This document shows, piece after piece, positions 23,446 to 32,896 of a stretch of DNA of 64,000 nucleotides (its first letter is position 1; every line of letters starts with the position of its first letter). The stretch comes from Methylovulum miyakonense HT12 (lineage in GTDB: Bacteria; Pseudomonadota; Gammaproteobacteria; Methylococcales; Methylomonadaceae), in contig NZ_KB913025.1 of the NCBI RefSeq assembly GCF_000384075.1, positions 1,458,719-1,522,718 of the forward strand, given 5' to 3'. The notes under the pieces are model-generated. The model had not been told where the DNA came from, did no database searches, and worked only from the letters and a program-made list of their open reading frames with translations. Made by a program: the position numbers and the translations under genes.

Positions 23446-24195
23446 ATGAACACATTACCGGGACAAATAATGGGTGTAAAAGAACATTACGAGCACCATC
23501 TTGGCGATTTTTATTCGTGGATGGTTGGTGATTTCGAGACCAAGCAACAAGAGCATCAACTGTTTTTAGAAGCTAACCAGCTCTTTCCGCGTTCCACAAA
23601 GATGGCCTTGGATCTCGGCGCCGGGCACGGTATCCAAAGCGTATCCCTAGCCCGGCTAGGCTATACGGTAATCGCCATTGATTTTAATCGGCAGCTCTTG
23701 GCAGAATTGGAACTTAACAAGCGGCAATTCGCGATCACCGGCATTAATGACGATATTCGCCGGGTAAGGGAATATGCCGACCCTCAGCCCGAAGCCATTA
23801 TTTGCTGGGGTGACACGCTCACGCATCTTGAAAGTTCCGAAAGCGCCAGGCAATTCATCATCAACTGTTGTGGCATATTGGCCGATAACGGAAAACTGAT
23901 ATTGGCCTTCCGTGACTATTCAACAGAACTTGTTGGCGACAACCGGTTCATTCCGGTAAAAAGCGATGACACCAAAATACTGACTTGTTGCTTGGATTAT
24001 GAAACTGACAAAGTGCGCGTCACCGACCTTTTACATGTCAAAACGGCAAATGGTTGGCAACAAAAAGTGGGCTCGTATTATAAAGTGCGCCTTGCACCCA
24101 AAGACATCGTGGCAACCATTGTAGAATGTGGTTTGGCTGTCACGTTTAACGAAGTGGTCAACCGCATGGTCACCATCATTGCAGTCAAGCAGTGA
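23446..24195 (+). CDS. class I SAM-dependent methyltransferase
   Basis: 249 residues from ATG 23446, or 241 from ATG 23470. Motif I ALDLGAGHGIQSVSLARLG and the following acidic VIAIDFN bind S-adenosylmethionine; AIICWGDTLTHL is motif II/IV-like. Cytoplasmic; substrate unknown. Sequence before the start has no strong ribosome-binding site. A 321-bp MITE begins 38 bp after the stop. Confidence 0.88.
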   Translation: MNTLPGQIMGVKEHYEHHLGDFYSWMVGDFETKQQEHQLFLEANQLFPRSTKMALDLGAGHGIQSVSLARLGYTVIAIDFNRQLLAELELNKRQFAITGINDDIRRVREYADPQPEAIICWGDTLTHLESSESARQFIINCCGILADNGKLILAFRDYSTELVGDNRFIPVKSDDTKILTCCLDYETDKVRVTDLLHVKTANGWQQKVGSYYKVRLAPKDIVATIVECGLAVTFNEVVNRMVTIIAVKQ

Positions 24196-24232
24196 AAACA
24201 TGGCTTATCCCAACAGGCACATCATTTAATAA

Positions 24233-24553
24233 CTGACGTTACGCAGTAACGTAGTTTTTATCCCGTTTGCCGTGTCGAGCACCGCAGTATTGGTCGGGAC
24301 TAGCCCGAAGGGGTGCGGCATGGATGCCGCACGGCGGCAAAGGGGCAGGAAGCCCCTTTTGCCGCCCCCCGACCAATGCGAGGAGCGCAAGACATCAGCG
24401 GCAACCGGGCCGCCTTTTCTTTGGATACTTTCTTTTGGCGGCGCAAAAGAAAGTATCTCGCTTTCGGGTGCGAGAACCCGATTAAAAAAACATCGCGATA
24501 GCGACTCTACTTTGTTTATTTTCAACTCGCAGAAAAAGTCTGCGTAACATCAG
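24233..24553. mobile_element. 321-bp MITE-like element
   Basis: Ends CTGACGTTACGCAG (24233-24246) and CTGCGTAACATCAG (24540-24553) are inverted repeats with one mismatch. TTAATAA is directly repeated outside (24226-24232 and 24554-24560). Inside are two long hairpins: GGCGGCAAAGGGGC...GCCCCTTTTGCCGCC (24332-24367) and GATACTTTCTTTTG...CAAAAGAAAGTATC (24424-24457). No gene. It separates the methyltransferase from dtd. Confidence 0.75.
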
Positions 24554-24568
24554 TTAATAACCCATCTT

Positions 24569-25015
24569 ATGATCACTATCATCCAACGCGTCACCGCCGC
24601 TAAAGTGACCGTCAACCATCAGGACATCGGCGAAATCGGCACGGGCATTTTGGCTTTGGTTGGCGTGGAAAAGCCGGATACCCGCCAGGATGCGCACAGG
24701 CTGTTGGAGCGTATTTTAAGTTACCGGATTTTTGCCGATGACAATGACCGTATGAATTTGAGTTTGCGGGACATTAACGGTGGTTTGTTGTTAGTCCCCC
24801 AATTCACCCTGGTTGCCGATACCCAAAAGGGCAGCCGCCCCAGTTTTACGCCCGCCGCACCGCCGGAACAAGGCCGCGAATTATTCGCGTATTTGCAAGG
24901 CCTGGCGCAGGCGGCCTACGCCAATGTAGCCTTTGGCGAGTTTGGCGCGGATATGCAGGTTTCTTTGGTCAATAACGGGCCGGTCACCTTTACCTTGCGG
25001 ACGCATCACCCCTGA
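24569..25015 (+). CDS. dtd: D-aminoacyl-tRNA deacylase
   Basis: 148 residues. Removes D-amino acids from mischarged tRNA. Starts MITIIQRVTAAKVTVNHQDI; the family motifs GGLLLVPQFTLVADTQKG (usually SQFTL) and NNGPVTF (the cross-subunit GP-cis-Pro motif) are present. Full length, cytoplasmic homodimer. No strong ribosome-binding site directly upstream, where the MITE ends 15 bp before the ATG; the MITE may have altered its promoter. Confidence 0.95.
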   Translation: MITIIQRVTAAKVTVNHQDIGEIGTGILALVGVEKPDTRQDAHRLLERILSYRIFADDNDRMNLSLRDINGGLLLVPQFTLVADTQKGSRPSFTPAAPPEQGRELFAYLQGLAQAAYANVAFGEFGADMQVSLVNNGPVTFTLRTHHP

Positions 25016-25121
25016 TTCGCCAAGGCGGGCCAGCCATAGGGTCCTGCCAGGCATCCTCAAATTCATCATCAAGGTGCCTGTATCCCGTATAATTCCATTT
25101 TTAATTTGAGAACCCCAGATC

Positions 25122-25886
25122 ATGACCATTTCCCTCGTTGAACTTGAAACCATTGTGCGTGAAGCAGGGCAGATTGCCCTTGCGCATTTTAAAGATTTGA
25201 AGAATACGGAAATCCACAAAAAAAATCCGCGTGATTTTGTCACCGCCGCCGATCTTGCGGTGGAAGCCTATTTGCAGGCCACACTGACGAAAAAATACCC
25301 CCGGTATGGTTTTTGGGGTGAAGAGGGCGGGCAATCGGCGGATCAGTCCGCACGTTGGGTCGTTGATCCGATAGACGGTACCCATTCGTTTTCCAGAGGC
25401 CAGTATTTTTGGGCAATCAGCGTGGCTTTGGAAATTGATGGCGAGCTGATGGCGGGTGCGGTTTATGCCCCTGCTTTGGATGATTATTACACGGCGGCAA
25501 AAGGGCGGGGCGCGTTTAAAAACGGCGTGGCCATTAACGTGTCTGACGAAAGCGGTTTGGCGGATGCCATGGTGGCGACAGGATTCGCGTGCTTGCGTTC
25601 GTATTTGACCGACAATAATCTGGAGCGGTTTGGGCGCATTGCCCAACGGACGACGGGGCAGAGGCGGTTCGGTTCGGCGGCGATGGATTTATGCCTGGTT
25701 GCCGATGGCCAGGTCGATGCGTTTTGGGAGCAGGAATTGAATTTGTACGATGTCGCCGCGGGCGCGTTGGTCGTCCTGGAAGCGGGCGGTACGGTCACGG
25801 ATTTCCAGGGTAATCCGGGCGTGTTCCCTAAGCAAATTTTGGCGACCAACGGCAAAGTCTTGGCGGAAATTTTGACGTTGATGTGA
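25122..25886 (+). CDS. inositol monophosphatase-family phosphatase
   Basis: 254 residues. Metal-dependent phosphatase fold: DFVTAADLAVE (40s), GEEGG (Glu), WVVDPIDGTHSFSRG (the WxDPIDGT motif binding metal) and the C-terminal LYDVAAGALVVLEAGG. Could be SuhB-like, a CysQ-like or histidinol-phosphatase type; sequence alone does not settle the substrate. A decayed copy of the last ~80 codons lies at 32428-32663, behind the RTX block, on the same strand. Confidence 0.9.
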   Translation: MTISLVELETIVREAGQIALAHFKDLKNTEIHKKNPRDFVTAADLAVEAYLQATLTKKYPRYGFWGEEGGQSADQSARWVVDPIDGTHSFSRGQYFWAISVALEIDGELMAGAVYAPALDDYYTAAKGRGAFKNGVAINVSDESGLADAMVATGFACLRSYLTDNNLERFGRIAQRTTGQRRFGSAAMDLCLVADGQVDAFWEQELNLYDVAAGALVVLEAGGTVTDFQGNPGVFPKQILATNGKVLAEILTLM

Positions 25887-25901
25887 GGCTTGAAAACGCC
25901 A

Positions 25902-25932
25902 GCGCCTTTCAGGTTTAAGGCCTGAAAGGCGC
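25902..25932. terminator. strong hairpin between convergent genes
   Basis: GCGCCTTTCAGG (25902-25913) and CCTGAAAGGCGC (25921-25932) form a perfect 12-bp stem with a 7-nt loop, between the phosphatase stop and the RTX gene stop. No long T tract, but position suits a bidirectional terminator. Confidence 0.7.
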
Positions 25933-25992
25933 GTCGCCAAGCGCCGGGTGTTTGGTGTTCACCTGTTCCTGATACGGCAAATGGGCCATCAC

Positions 25993-28900
25993 CTAAATGA
26001 CCATAAAGTCGGCATTGGTCAGCGCAAGGTTTATGCCCAATTGTGCAATTTGCACCTTGGCGCCCGCGCCATTTCCGTCCGCATCATAGGCCAATGCCCC
26101 GGTCGTGGGGGTGTAAATGATATAATCATCCGCCCCGATGGCCGCCGCCGCTTTCACAAATAGGGCGCTATCCAATGTCCCTGTGGTTGCCAATTTGGCG
26201 AAAATGGCGTTGTCCAGTTGGATGGTGTCGTCATTTACGGTAAAGTCAGTGATGATGTCAATATTTTCCGTTGGCGAAGCGTTAAAGCGGAAGCTGTCCA
26301 TGCCGGGCCCCCCTGTCAATTTATCATTGCCTAGGCCACCTACCAGCAAATCAAAACCAATCCCCCCATCCAAGCTATTGGCCGCACTGTTGCCAATGAG
26401 GGCGTTGCCTTGCGTATTGCCTATGCCGTTAATGGCGGCATCGCCTGTGAGGAAAAGGTGTTCGACATTGATAGGCAGCGAATATGACGCGCCGGACTGG
26501 ATTTGGTCGATGCCGGAATCGGCATTTTCTAGGACGCTATCTTGGCTGAGGTCAACGACATAGATGTCATTGCCCAAGCCGCCTTTTAGTGTGTCAATGC
26601 CCATTCCGCCATTCAAGATATTGTCGCCGCTAGTCCCGGATATCTCGTTTGATAGGGTGTTGCCCGTGCCATTGATGTCTTCGATACCTAGCAAGGCGAG
26701 GTTTTCCACGTTCGCGGACAAGGTAAAGCTTGCAGAAGATTTGACCATATCAATGCCTTCATTGGCCGCTTCGATGACCGTATCGCCAGTGACATCCACC
26801 ACAAAGGTGTCGTCGCCTTCACCGCCGTTGAGCTTGTCCGTGCCCGTATTGCCGAACAAGGTGTCGTTGCCCGCCCCGCCGGACAGCGAATCATCGCCGC
26901 CCCAGCCGCTAAGGACATTGTCGCCCCGGTTACCGATGATGATATTGTTGGCGTTGTTGCCTGAGCCATTGATGTCCTCATCCCAGAGTTTCACGGGTTC
27001 TAAAGTATAAATCGAATAAGCTCCGGATACGTTGGCCGCTGCTTTGAATTGGCTGATAGGCACAAAACGGGTCATGTCATTGACTTTGTGCCGCCCCGAA
27101 TCGGCGATATAAAAACCCATCAGTTGGCCTTTGTCCGTCGTATCGCTGTCGTTATAAACCACGCCAGTGATCGTGATGGCGTGGTTGACTGCGCCGTTGC
27201 CCGTGTAAGTAGGTTCACCCCACAGTTTGCCAGCATTGACGCCTAGGATCACGCCGCGCCCGCTCATGACTAAGTTGGCCAAGCCTTGCTCGTTGTAGCC
27301 CCACAACAAGTCGTTGCGCATCCCAAGTGCGGATAAGATAGCCTGTTGCTCGGCTGGAGTCGTGCCGCCACGATCGTAATTCGGCAAGTTGGGGTCTTTC
27401 AGAGTCCAATTGTTGTTGATGGCGAAATGGATCACATCACTTTCTGTAGTCGGTTTGCCCGCTTGGGTCATCAGGTTGGAGATGGCCGTCAAAGAACAAG
27501 TGCCTAAGAAACCGTCAACGGCATCGCCTTGGATGTAATCCAGTTCGTTCATTTTGGGGTAGCCGTACACCAGCACATCTGTATTATCGACCTTCCCCGA
27601 TTCCGGTTTGGAAAAATCCAACAGCACCAAGTCTTCGGTATTGGCATCCAAGGCGTAGCTGATGGTGCTTTGCACCCGGTCCACCCCTTCGCCCGCCAAT
27701 TCGACAACCTGGTCGCCGACATTATCGACATAATAGGTGTCGTTGCCTTCGGCACCAATCATCGTGTCCGCACCAGTGACACCATCCAAAATGTTTCCGG
27801 CATTATTGCCGATGATTTTGTTGTTCAGTTTATTGCCCGTGCCATGGATCCAAAGGCCATCCAACAGCCGCAATTCTTCAATGTTCTGGTTGAGCAGGTA
27901 ATTGCTGCTGCTGATGACCGTGTCGTAACCGGCCCCAGCCTCTTCCGCGATGCTGTCGTTGACGCTGTTGACAATATAAATGTCATTGCCATTACCGCCT
28001 TGCATGTCATCAGCACCCGCGCCGCCGTCCAAATAATCGCTGCCTTCGCCGCCCAACAGAAAATCCTTACCCGCGCCGCCATAGAGCCAATCGCCATCGG
28101 TTTCATCCGCCATCAAGCTTTGTTTTTCTTCATTATAGGCTGTGAAACCGACCAGCACGTCATCGCCATTGCCGCCATACAGCACATCGTTGCCGACTTG
28201 GCCGAACAGATTGTCATTGCCATCTTCGCCATAGAGCTTGTCATTGCCAGCTCCGCCCTGCAACTCATCATCACCCGCTTCGCCAAACAACCAATCATTG
28301 CCCAGTCCGGCGATGGCAACGTCATTGCCGTTGCCGCCATACAGCCAATCGTCATCGGTTTCGCCCGCCGCCAACGTCTTTTTGGGTTCGTTGGAAGCCG
28401 TGAAACCCATCAGGAAATCATCGCCGTCCCCTCCCCATAACTTGTCATTGCCGGTTTGCCCGAACAGATTGTCTTCGCCCGCCTCGCCCACCAGTTGGTC
28501 ATTGCCATAGCCGCCTGTCAACTGGTCGTTGCCGTCGCCGCCGAAGGCCTTGTCATCGCCGTGCCAACCATCGACAAAATCGTTGCCGCTGCCGCCGTCC
28601 AAGGTGTCGTTGCCCAAGTCGCCGAACAGGTTGTCATTGCCGTTACCGCCGTATAAGGTGTCATTGTCGGTTTCGGTGCCTGACAGGCTTTGTTTGCTTT
28701 CATTGCTGGCCGTGAAACCCACCAAAATGTCATCGCCATCGCCGCCCCATAAGGTGTCGTTGCCCGTCTGGCCGAACAGCTTGTCGTTTTGGGTCTCGCC
28801 GGATAAGCGGTCATTGCCATAGCCACCTTGCAGTTCATCAGCACCCCAGTCACCGAACAGGCTATCCGCCCCGGCATCGCCGAAAAAGGTGTCGTCGCCC

Positions 28901-30756
28901 ACGCCGCCATCCAGTATGTCATCCCCAACATCCCCCACCAGCTGATCTGCTCCTGCACTGCCGTACAAGGTGTCATTACCAGCATCGCCCCAAAGGAAGT
29001 CGTCACCCTCTCCGCCATCCAATCGGTCATTGCCCAAACCACCCGACAAGGTATCCGCACCGGCTTCACCGTAGAGGAGGTCATCATCGATTTCGCCAGC
29101 ATTGAGCGTTTGCTTGGCCTCGTTAGAAGCGGTAAAACCTTGTAAAAAGTCGTTGCCGCCACCGCCCCACAAAATATCATTGCCCGTTTGCCCAAACAAA
29201 CGGTCATTATCCACGCCGCCCACCAGCCGGTCATTGCCATAGCCTCCTTGTAGCTGGTCTAAGCCTGCGCCACCGAACAACCTGTCATCGCCATCTTCGC
29301 CCAACAACGAATCGTCCTGGTTGCCACCATCGACATAATCATTACCCGACCCGCCATAAAGCGTATCCACCCCATTCCCCCCATAGAGATAATCGATGTC
29401 GTTTTCGGCATCCAAATAATCGTTGCCTTCGCTACCGTTGAGCACGTCCATGCCATTGCCGCCGAACAGCGTATCATTGCCGATGCCCCCGTCGAGAGTG
29501 TCGGCACCGTCCTGCCCGTTCAGTTGGTCATTGCCGTCTTCACCGTAAAGATTGTCATCGCCCGCATAGCCGAGCAATGTATCATTGCCGATGCCGCCCC
29601 AGATATTGTCGGCGCGGGTGCTGCCGCCCACTGTGTCATCGCCGTTGCCGCCCAGGAAATTGATGGCCTTGGTGGCGTCGAAAGGGGAGCCATCAAGGAA
29701 ACTGATGTCAAAAGTGTCCTTGCCGTCGGTGCCGACAATATTTTTCTCGTCTTGGGTAATTTTGGTCAGCTTTATACTGTTGTCATTGGTATCAACCCAA
29801 ATCCAAATCCTCCCATAAAGCGAGTAAGCATTGCCGTTGTCCCTTAAGGTGCGGTAATTGCTGGCCGGTACGCTTTCAACTTTATTCTCCACAGTTGGCA
29901 GACCCAGCACTCCTGGTTGGATAATAGATGTTGGCGGCGTATCATCGCCCGTGGTGGGTGGCAAAGGGGCGGCAGGAACTTTAAGGCTGCTGCCGCGTGT
30001 GTAAAAACCGTAGTCGGCGGCGGCGATGGCGGCGATGCCGCGCTCGGCCAGGGTCTTGACTTCCCAGGCCTCGGCCATGCCGTTCTCGTTGGTGTCAGAC
30101 CAAGCCTTAAGCCCGGCCAGTTCGCCATCCGCCAGCTTGCCGTCGGCGTTATCGTCCATCGCCGTTAGCAAACCAATATTCAGGCCATAGTTGTTGCTGT
30201 CCAAAAGCACCGGGGTACGGGCGGCGATGGAGAGGCTGTTATCGGTGGCCGGGTTTTGGCTATCGTAAAAGGCGCCGATGGGGGTGTTGAAATTTAGACC
30301 GAAGTTGTAGTCTTCGAAGCCGGGCAATAATGTTGATGACTGGTCGGATACCATCCAATTAGATGCCAAATTCATCACTTGGTTGTACTCGAAATCATTG
30401 AACAAGCCATCATTGTGGAAATTGAATGCCTGTTTATCTAAATTTATAACATCATAGAAAACGTCGGCAAGAGATGCTCCATCAGATAATACCCTTCCGG
30501 TGGCTACTGCGGCACTTCCGATGACCGCACCTGCATAATAGGAAACAGCGACAGCACCAAGCCCCGCATGTATCTCAGATAACAGCCCCGCATGAATAAG
30601 TTCGCCAACGGTAACGGTTGTTCCGTATTTCTCTACAAGGGCTATTAAGGGGCCAGTAGTTGCAAGTGCTGCCACTAATGAGGTGTATAAAGAGGGGGGA
30701 ACGGGAAGACCCAAAGCGGTCATGTTTTCGTTAAAGTAAGTTGAAAAATCGGACAT
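25993..30756 (-). CDS. RTX calcium-binding protein with embedded papain-like domain
   Basis: 1587 residues, probably exported by a type I system. No Sec signal; helical N-terminal region (1-180), an EF-hand-like pair DDNADGKLADGE and DTNENGMAEAWE (200-232), a long array of GGxGxDxLxG nonapeptides from ~370 to ~1020, then a separate domain ~1065-1245 with GTCSLTAISNLM (Cys ~1087), AVNHAITITGV (His ~1192) and FYIADSG (Asp ~1219), laid out like a C39/papain-like cysteine peptidase. More RTX repeats follow and a C-terminal secretion-type region ending NLALTNADFMVI. The end is shared with the protein at 52686-55550. Calcium drives folding outside the cell. GGAGTG lies before ATG 30756. No type I exporter genes nearby. 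Confidence 0.9.
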   Translation of the reverse strand: MSDFSTYFNENMTALGLPVPPSLYTSLVAALATTGPLIALVEKYGTTVTVGELIHAGLLSEIHAGLGAVAVSYYAGAVIGSAAVATGRVLSDGASLADVFYDVINLDKQAFNFHNDGLFNDFEYNQVMNLASNWMVSDQSSTLLPGFEDYNFGLNFNTPIGAFYDSQNPATDNSLSIAARTPVLLDSNNYGLNIGLLTAMDDNADGKLADGELAGLKAWSDTNENGMAEAWEVKTLAERGIAAIAAADYGFYTRGSSLKVPAAPLPPTTGDDTPPTSIIQPGVLGLPTVENKVESVPASNYRTLRDNGNAYSLYGRIWIWVDTNDNSIKLTKITQDEKNIVGTDGKDTFDISFLDGSPFDATKAINFLGGNGDDTVGGSTRADNIWGGIGNDTLLGYAGDDNLYGEDGNDQLNGQDGADTLDGGIGNDTLFGGNGMDVLNGSEGNDYLDAENDIDYLYGGNGVDTLYGGSGNDYVDGGNQDDSLLGEDGDDRLFGGAGLDQLQGGYGNDRLVGGVDNDRLFGQTGNDILWGGGGNDFLQGFTASNEAKQTLNAGEIDDDLLYGEAGADTLSGGLGNDRLDGGEGDDFLWGDAGNDTLYGSAGADQLVGDVGDDILDGGVGDDTFFGDAGADSLFGDWGADELQGGYGNDRLSGETQNDKLFGQTGNDTLWGGDGDDILVGFTASNESKQSLSGTETDNDTLYGGNGNDNLFGDLGNDTLDGGSGNDFVDGWHGDDKAFGGDGNDQLTGGYGNDQLVGEAGEDNLFGQTGNDKLWGGDGDDFLMGFTASNEPKKTLAAGETDDDWLYGGNGNDVAIAGLGNDWLFGEAGDDELQGGAGNDKLYGEDGNDNLFGQVGNDVLYGGNGDDVLVGFTAYNEEKQSLMADETDGDWLYGGAGKDFLLGGEGSDYLDGGAGADDMQGGNGNDIYIVNSVNDSIAEEAGAGYDTVISSSNYLLNQNIEELRLLDGLWIHGTGNKLNNKIIGNNAGNILDGVTGADTMIGAEGNDTYYVDNVGDQVVELAGEGVDRVQSTISYALDANTEDLVLLDFSKPESGKVDNTDVLVYGYPKMNELDYIQGDAVDGFLGTCSLTAISNLMTQAGKPTTESDVIHFAINNNWTLKDPNLPNYDRGGTTPAEQQAILSALGMRNDLLWGYNEQGLANLVMSGRGVILGVNAGKLWGEPTYTGNGAVNHAITITGVVYNDSDTTDKGQLMGFYIADSGRHKVNDMTRFVPISQFKAAANVSGAYSIYTLEPVKLWDEDINGSGNNANNIIIGNRGDNVLSGWGGDDSLSGGAGNDTLFGNTGTDKLNGGEGDDTFVVDVTGDTVIEAANEGIDMVKSSASFTLSANVENLALLGIEDINGTGNTLSNEISGTSGDNILNGGMGIDTLKGGLGNDIYVVDLSQDSVLENADSGIDQIQSGASYSLPINVEHLFLTGDAAINGIGNTQGNALIGNSAANSLDGGIGFDLLVGGLGNDKLTGGPGMDSFRFNASPTENIDIITDFTVNDDTIQLDNAIFAKLATTGTLDSALFVKAAAAIGADDYIIYTPTTGALAYDADGNGAGAKVQIAQLGINLALTNADFMVI

Positions 30757-30780
30757 GCTTACACTCCTAAAATTAAAGAT

Positions 30781-31092
30781 TTATAAGTTATTATTTTCTA
30801 ACTCAGATTTTATTGCTAACACGCTTTCTTTTGCCCCCTTTAGACTAATATTGTTGCCGTATATTTTTCTGTAGCATTTTATTGCCAAAGCAAACTCACC
30901 CTGCGTCAAGAGCTTTTTCACATACTCAAGGCTTTCCATTCCTTTCAGCGGATAAATTCCTTTCTTACGAAGCCAGGCAATTTTTATTAAAGAATAAATA
31001 CGGCCTATTGTAAAAATACACGCTGTAAATAAATATATAATACTTAAGGCCTTGAAAGGATCAGGGGGCTGGATTATGTCTTGCAAAATCAT
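30781..31092 (-). CDS. small membrane-anchored protein of unknown function
   Basis: 103 residues from ATG 31092 (MILQDIIQPPDPFKALS). A start at 31122 would add ten residues. One membrane span at ~17-38 (IIYLFTACIFTIGRIYSLI), then a basic linker and a helical cytoplasmic end (EYVKKLLTQGEFALAIKCYRKIYG), which recalls a short TPR-like hairpin. 24 bp upstream of the RTX start on the same strand, so possibly co-transcribed with it. Confidence 0.6.
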   Translation of the reverse strand: MILQDIIQPPDPFKALSIIYLFTACIFTIGRIYSLIKIAWLRKKGIYPLKGMESLEYVKKLLTQGEFALAIKCYRKIYGNNISLKGAKESVLAIKSELENNNL

Positions 31093-31257
31093 ACTCCTAA
31101 GCCGGATGGAGGATGTCCCCATCCGCAATGTTTCCGGTAAGGTTCAAATGGTGGCGGCATCAAAAAAATGTCCGGGCGGTTGCAAACCCAGTCCATCAGG
31201 TGCCGTACCGTATTCGCTAAAATTACAATTTGATGAAACTGTCATGTCATTTCTCTT

Positions 31258-31351
31258 CAGCCGGGTAGGGTGGGCACACGCTTTTCGTGCCCACGCGAAA
31301 AATCCGCAATGCAAACGGTGGGCAAAAAAGCCTGCCCACCCTACCCGGCTG
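31258..31351. repeat. 94-bp inverted-repeat element
   Basis: CAGCCGGGTAGGGTGGGCA (31258-31276) and its exact complement (31333-31351), with GGGCAC..GTGCCC inside. This GGGTAGGGTGGGCA type is a common dispersed intergenic palindrome. Confidence 0.75.
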
Positions 31352-31400
31352 CTTTTTCAGTGGTAATCCACTGAAATGTATTTTCGTTGTATTGCATAAC

Positions 31401-32045
31401 TCATCCTCCAACATGATCTTTGCATAAAATTAAAAACCACTGCGGTTCAATGCGCCGCAGCAAACATTCGCCAGAAGCCCAATCTTCCGGCCAATCACCA
31501 TCCAATTGTTCCAGCACACGCCATGGCCGACGCTGACCGTCGGCAAACTGCATAGCCCCCAACAGTTTCCCCTGTTCAATGCGCGGTTCGGGCAAGGGGA
31601 AATACAAGTAACCTTTCAGCCGGTTGACCCAAGGCCATTCTTTTCCGGCTCCTGCAATATACATCGTACTCTCCACATAAAACCGCCACGCCCATTCGTG
31701 GTTGCTGGCTGGTTCAACGGTGCGTGATGATGAATAAACACTTGGCGGCCAAGGAATCATGTTATAAAAATAATCGATCCCATGCCGTGCCTTCCAAGCT
31801 GGTTTATTGAGAAACCCCGCATAATTCGTCTGAGACATTGCCTGATCTTTGGCGTCATCAAAATCCTGCCGGTGCTGATTGAAGCTATCAATCATTTTTT
31901 GGTCGGCAGGCAACTTTTTGAAGTTAAGGGCCTGATGGTAGTTAGCCCACGCATCCCAGCACTTAGAAAAATATTCAAATCCTTTGCAAGATCCTTCTGG
32001 GTCAATATTCCTAACTTGCCAATAAATGAGCAAAATTCCAACCAA
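31401..32045 (-). CDS. hypothetical membrane-anchored protein
   Basis: 214 residues. The N-terminus MVGILLIYWQVRN is a short hydrophobic anchor. The rest is tryptophan- and aromatic-rich (NHEWAWRFYVESTMYIAGAG, RLKGYLYFPLPEPRIEQGK, GDWPEDWASGECLLRRIE), suggesting a compact soluble periplasmic domain. No family recognised. It may lie in one transcription unit with 30781-31092 and the RTX gene, making it part of the RTX block. Confidence 0.6.
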   Translation of the reverse strand: MVGILLIYWQVRNIDPEGSCKGFEYFSKCWDAWANYHQALNFKKLPADQKMIDSFNQHRQDFDDAKDQAMSQTNYAGFLNKPAWKARHGIDYFYNMIPWPPSVYSSSRTVEPASNHEWAWRFYVESTMYIAGAGKEWPWVNRLKGYLYFPLPEPRIEQGKLLGAMQFADGQRRPWRVLEQLDGDWPEDWASGECLLRRIEPQWFLILCKDHVGG

Positions 32046-32896
32046 AAAAAAGCCATTTTAATGTTGTCGTAAGCACATGAATTATTTTCATTTTTCAAAT
32101 ATCCTGCTAGCAGGCGATGCCCAACTTTTCATTGCGCCAATTCTTGAGCGGCATTAATGGCGAGTCCGGTGGTGTTTTCATGATGTTTCCCCATTGGGCC
32201 ATTTCACGGCACCTTCTGTTGCGAAGGTCTAATTTCATAGGGCTTTGGGTCGGCAGGCTATCCTAATTTCCAGAAATTGTCTAACATTTAAAATAAGATG
32301 ACTAACAGCTAAAACACCTCATCCGCCACAGCCATTTCTTTCATTTTTGCGGTATCCATGAACGATAACTAAGTGCGACCCGGTATCAATGCGGAATATG
32401 GGCCATTTGCTGTAGTAGTTTGAAAACATTGCCCGACAGACAACAATGCCCCGGCTTGGCGGCGATGAGTTTATGCTTAGTTGCCAATGGTCAAGTCGAT
32501 GCGTTTTGGGGGTAAGAATTGAATTTGTATGATGTCGCCTGGCGCGTTGGCCGTTCAGGAAGCGGGGGTCGGTGACGGGTTGCCAAGGCAATCCTGGTGT
32601 TTCCCCAAGCAGGTTTTGGCGGCTGACGGTGTGGTTTTGCTTGGGGTTTTGATCTTGATGCGGGTGTGGGGGCGGGCGGTAAAAGGCCTGCTTTGTGGCT
32701 TGGTTATCGGGGGCAAACCAAGGTTGCCCCGAAGAACCCTTGGTTGGATGTTTCCAATAATACCTATCCGGCCAAATTGGTTTTAAGCCCATCTGTCGCG
32801 AAGGGCATGACATTTTGCCGGCACAGCTTTTCGTGGTTCAACAGAAGCTAGGGTTTTAAGCGGCTTAGCGGTTATTGCCTAAGGTGCAGGGAAGCG
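32046..32896. other. 851-bp region without an intact gene
   Basis: Apart from the phosphatase relic at 32428-32663 I see only open frames without ribosome-binding sites or family signatures. TTTTATGTTG-like AT-rich sequence at 32046-32110 may hold the promoter for the leftward gene at 32045. Confidence 0.5.
32428..32663 (+). pseudogene. decayed copy of the phosphatase gene 3' end
   Basis: Matches 25636-25886 in the same orientation: GGCGGCGATG, TTTATGC, GGTCAAGTCGATGCGTTTTGG (compare GGCCAGGTCGATGCGTTTTGG), GAATTGAATTTGTA.GATGTCGCC, then CAATCCTGGTGTTTCCC. Many substitutions and indels; no frame left. It and the intact gene bracket the RTX block (25887-32427). Confidence 0.85.

Noticed and set aside
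24233-24553. Protein-coding gene in the hairpin-rich region before dtd
   Set aside because: Frames are short, lie over palindromes and have no ribosome-binding site; the stretch is a MITE-like element.
27529-28440. + strand open frame opposite the RTX gene
   Set aside because: Caused by the repetitive RTX codons; repeats of isoleucine/alanine without any family pattern.
30781-32045. Type I secretion exporter genes next to the RTX gene
   Set aside because: Neither neighbour has ABC-transporter, membrane-fusion or TolC features.
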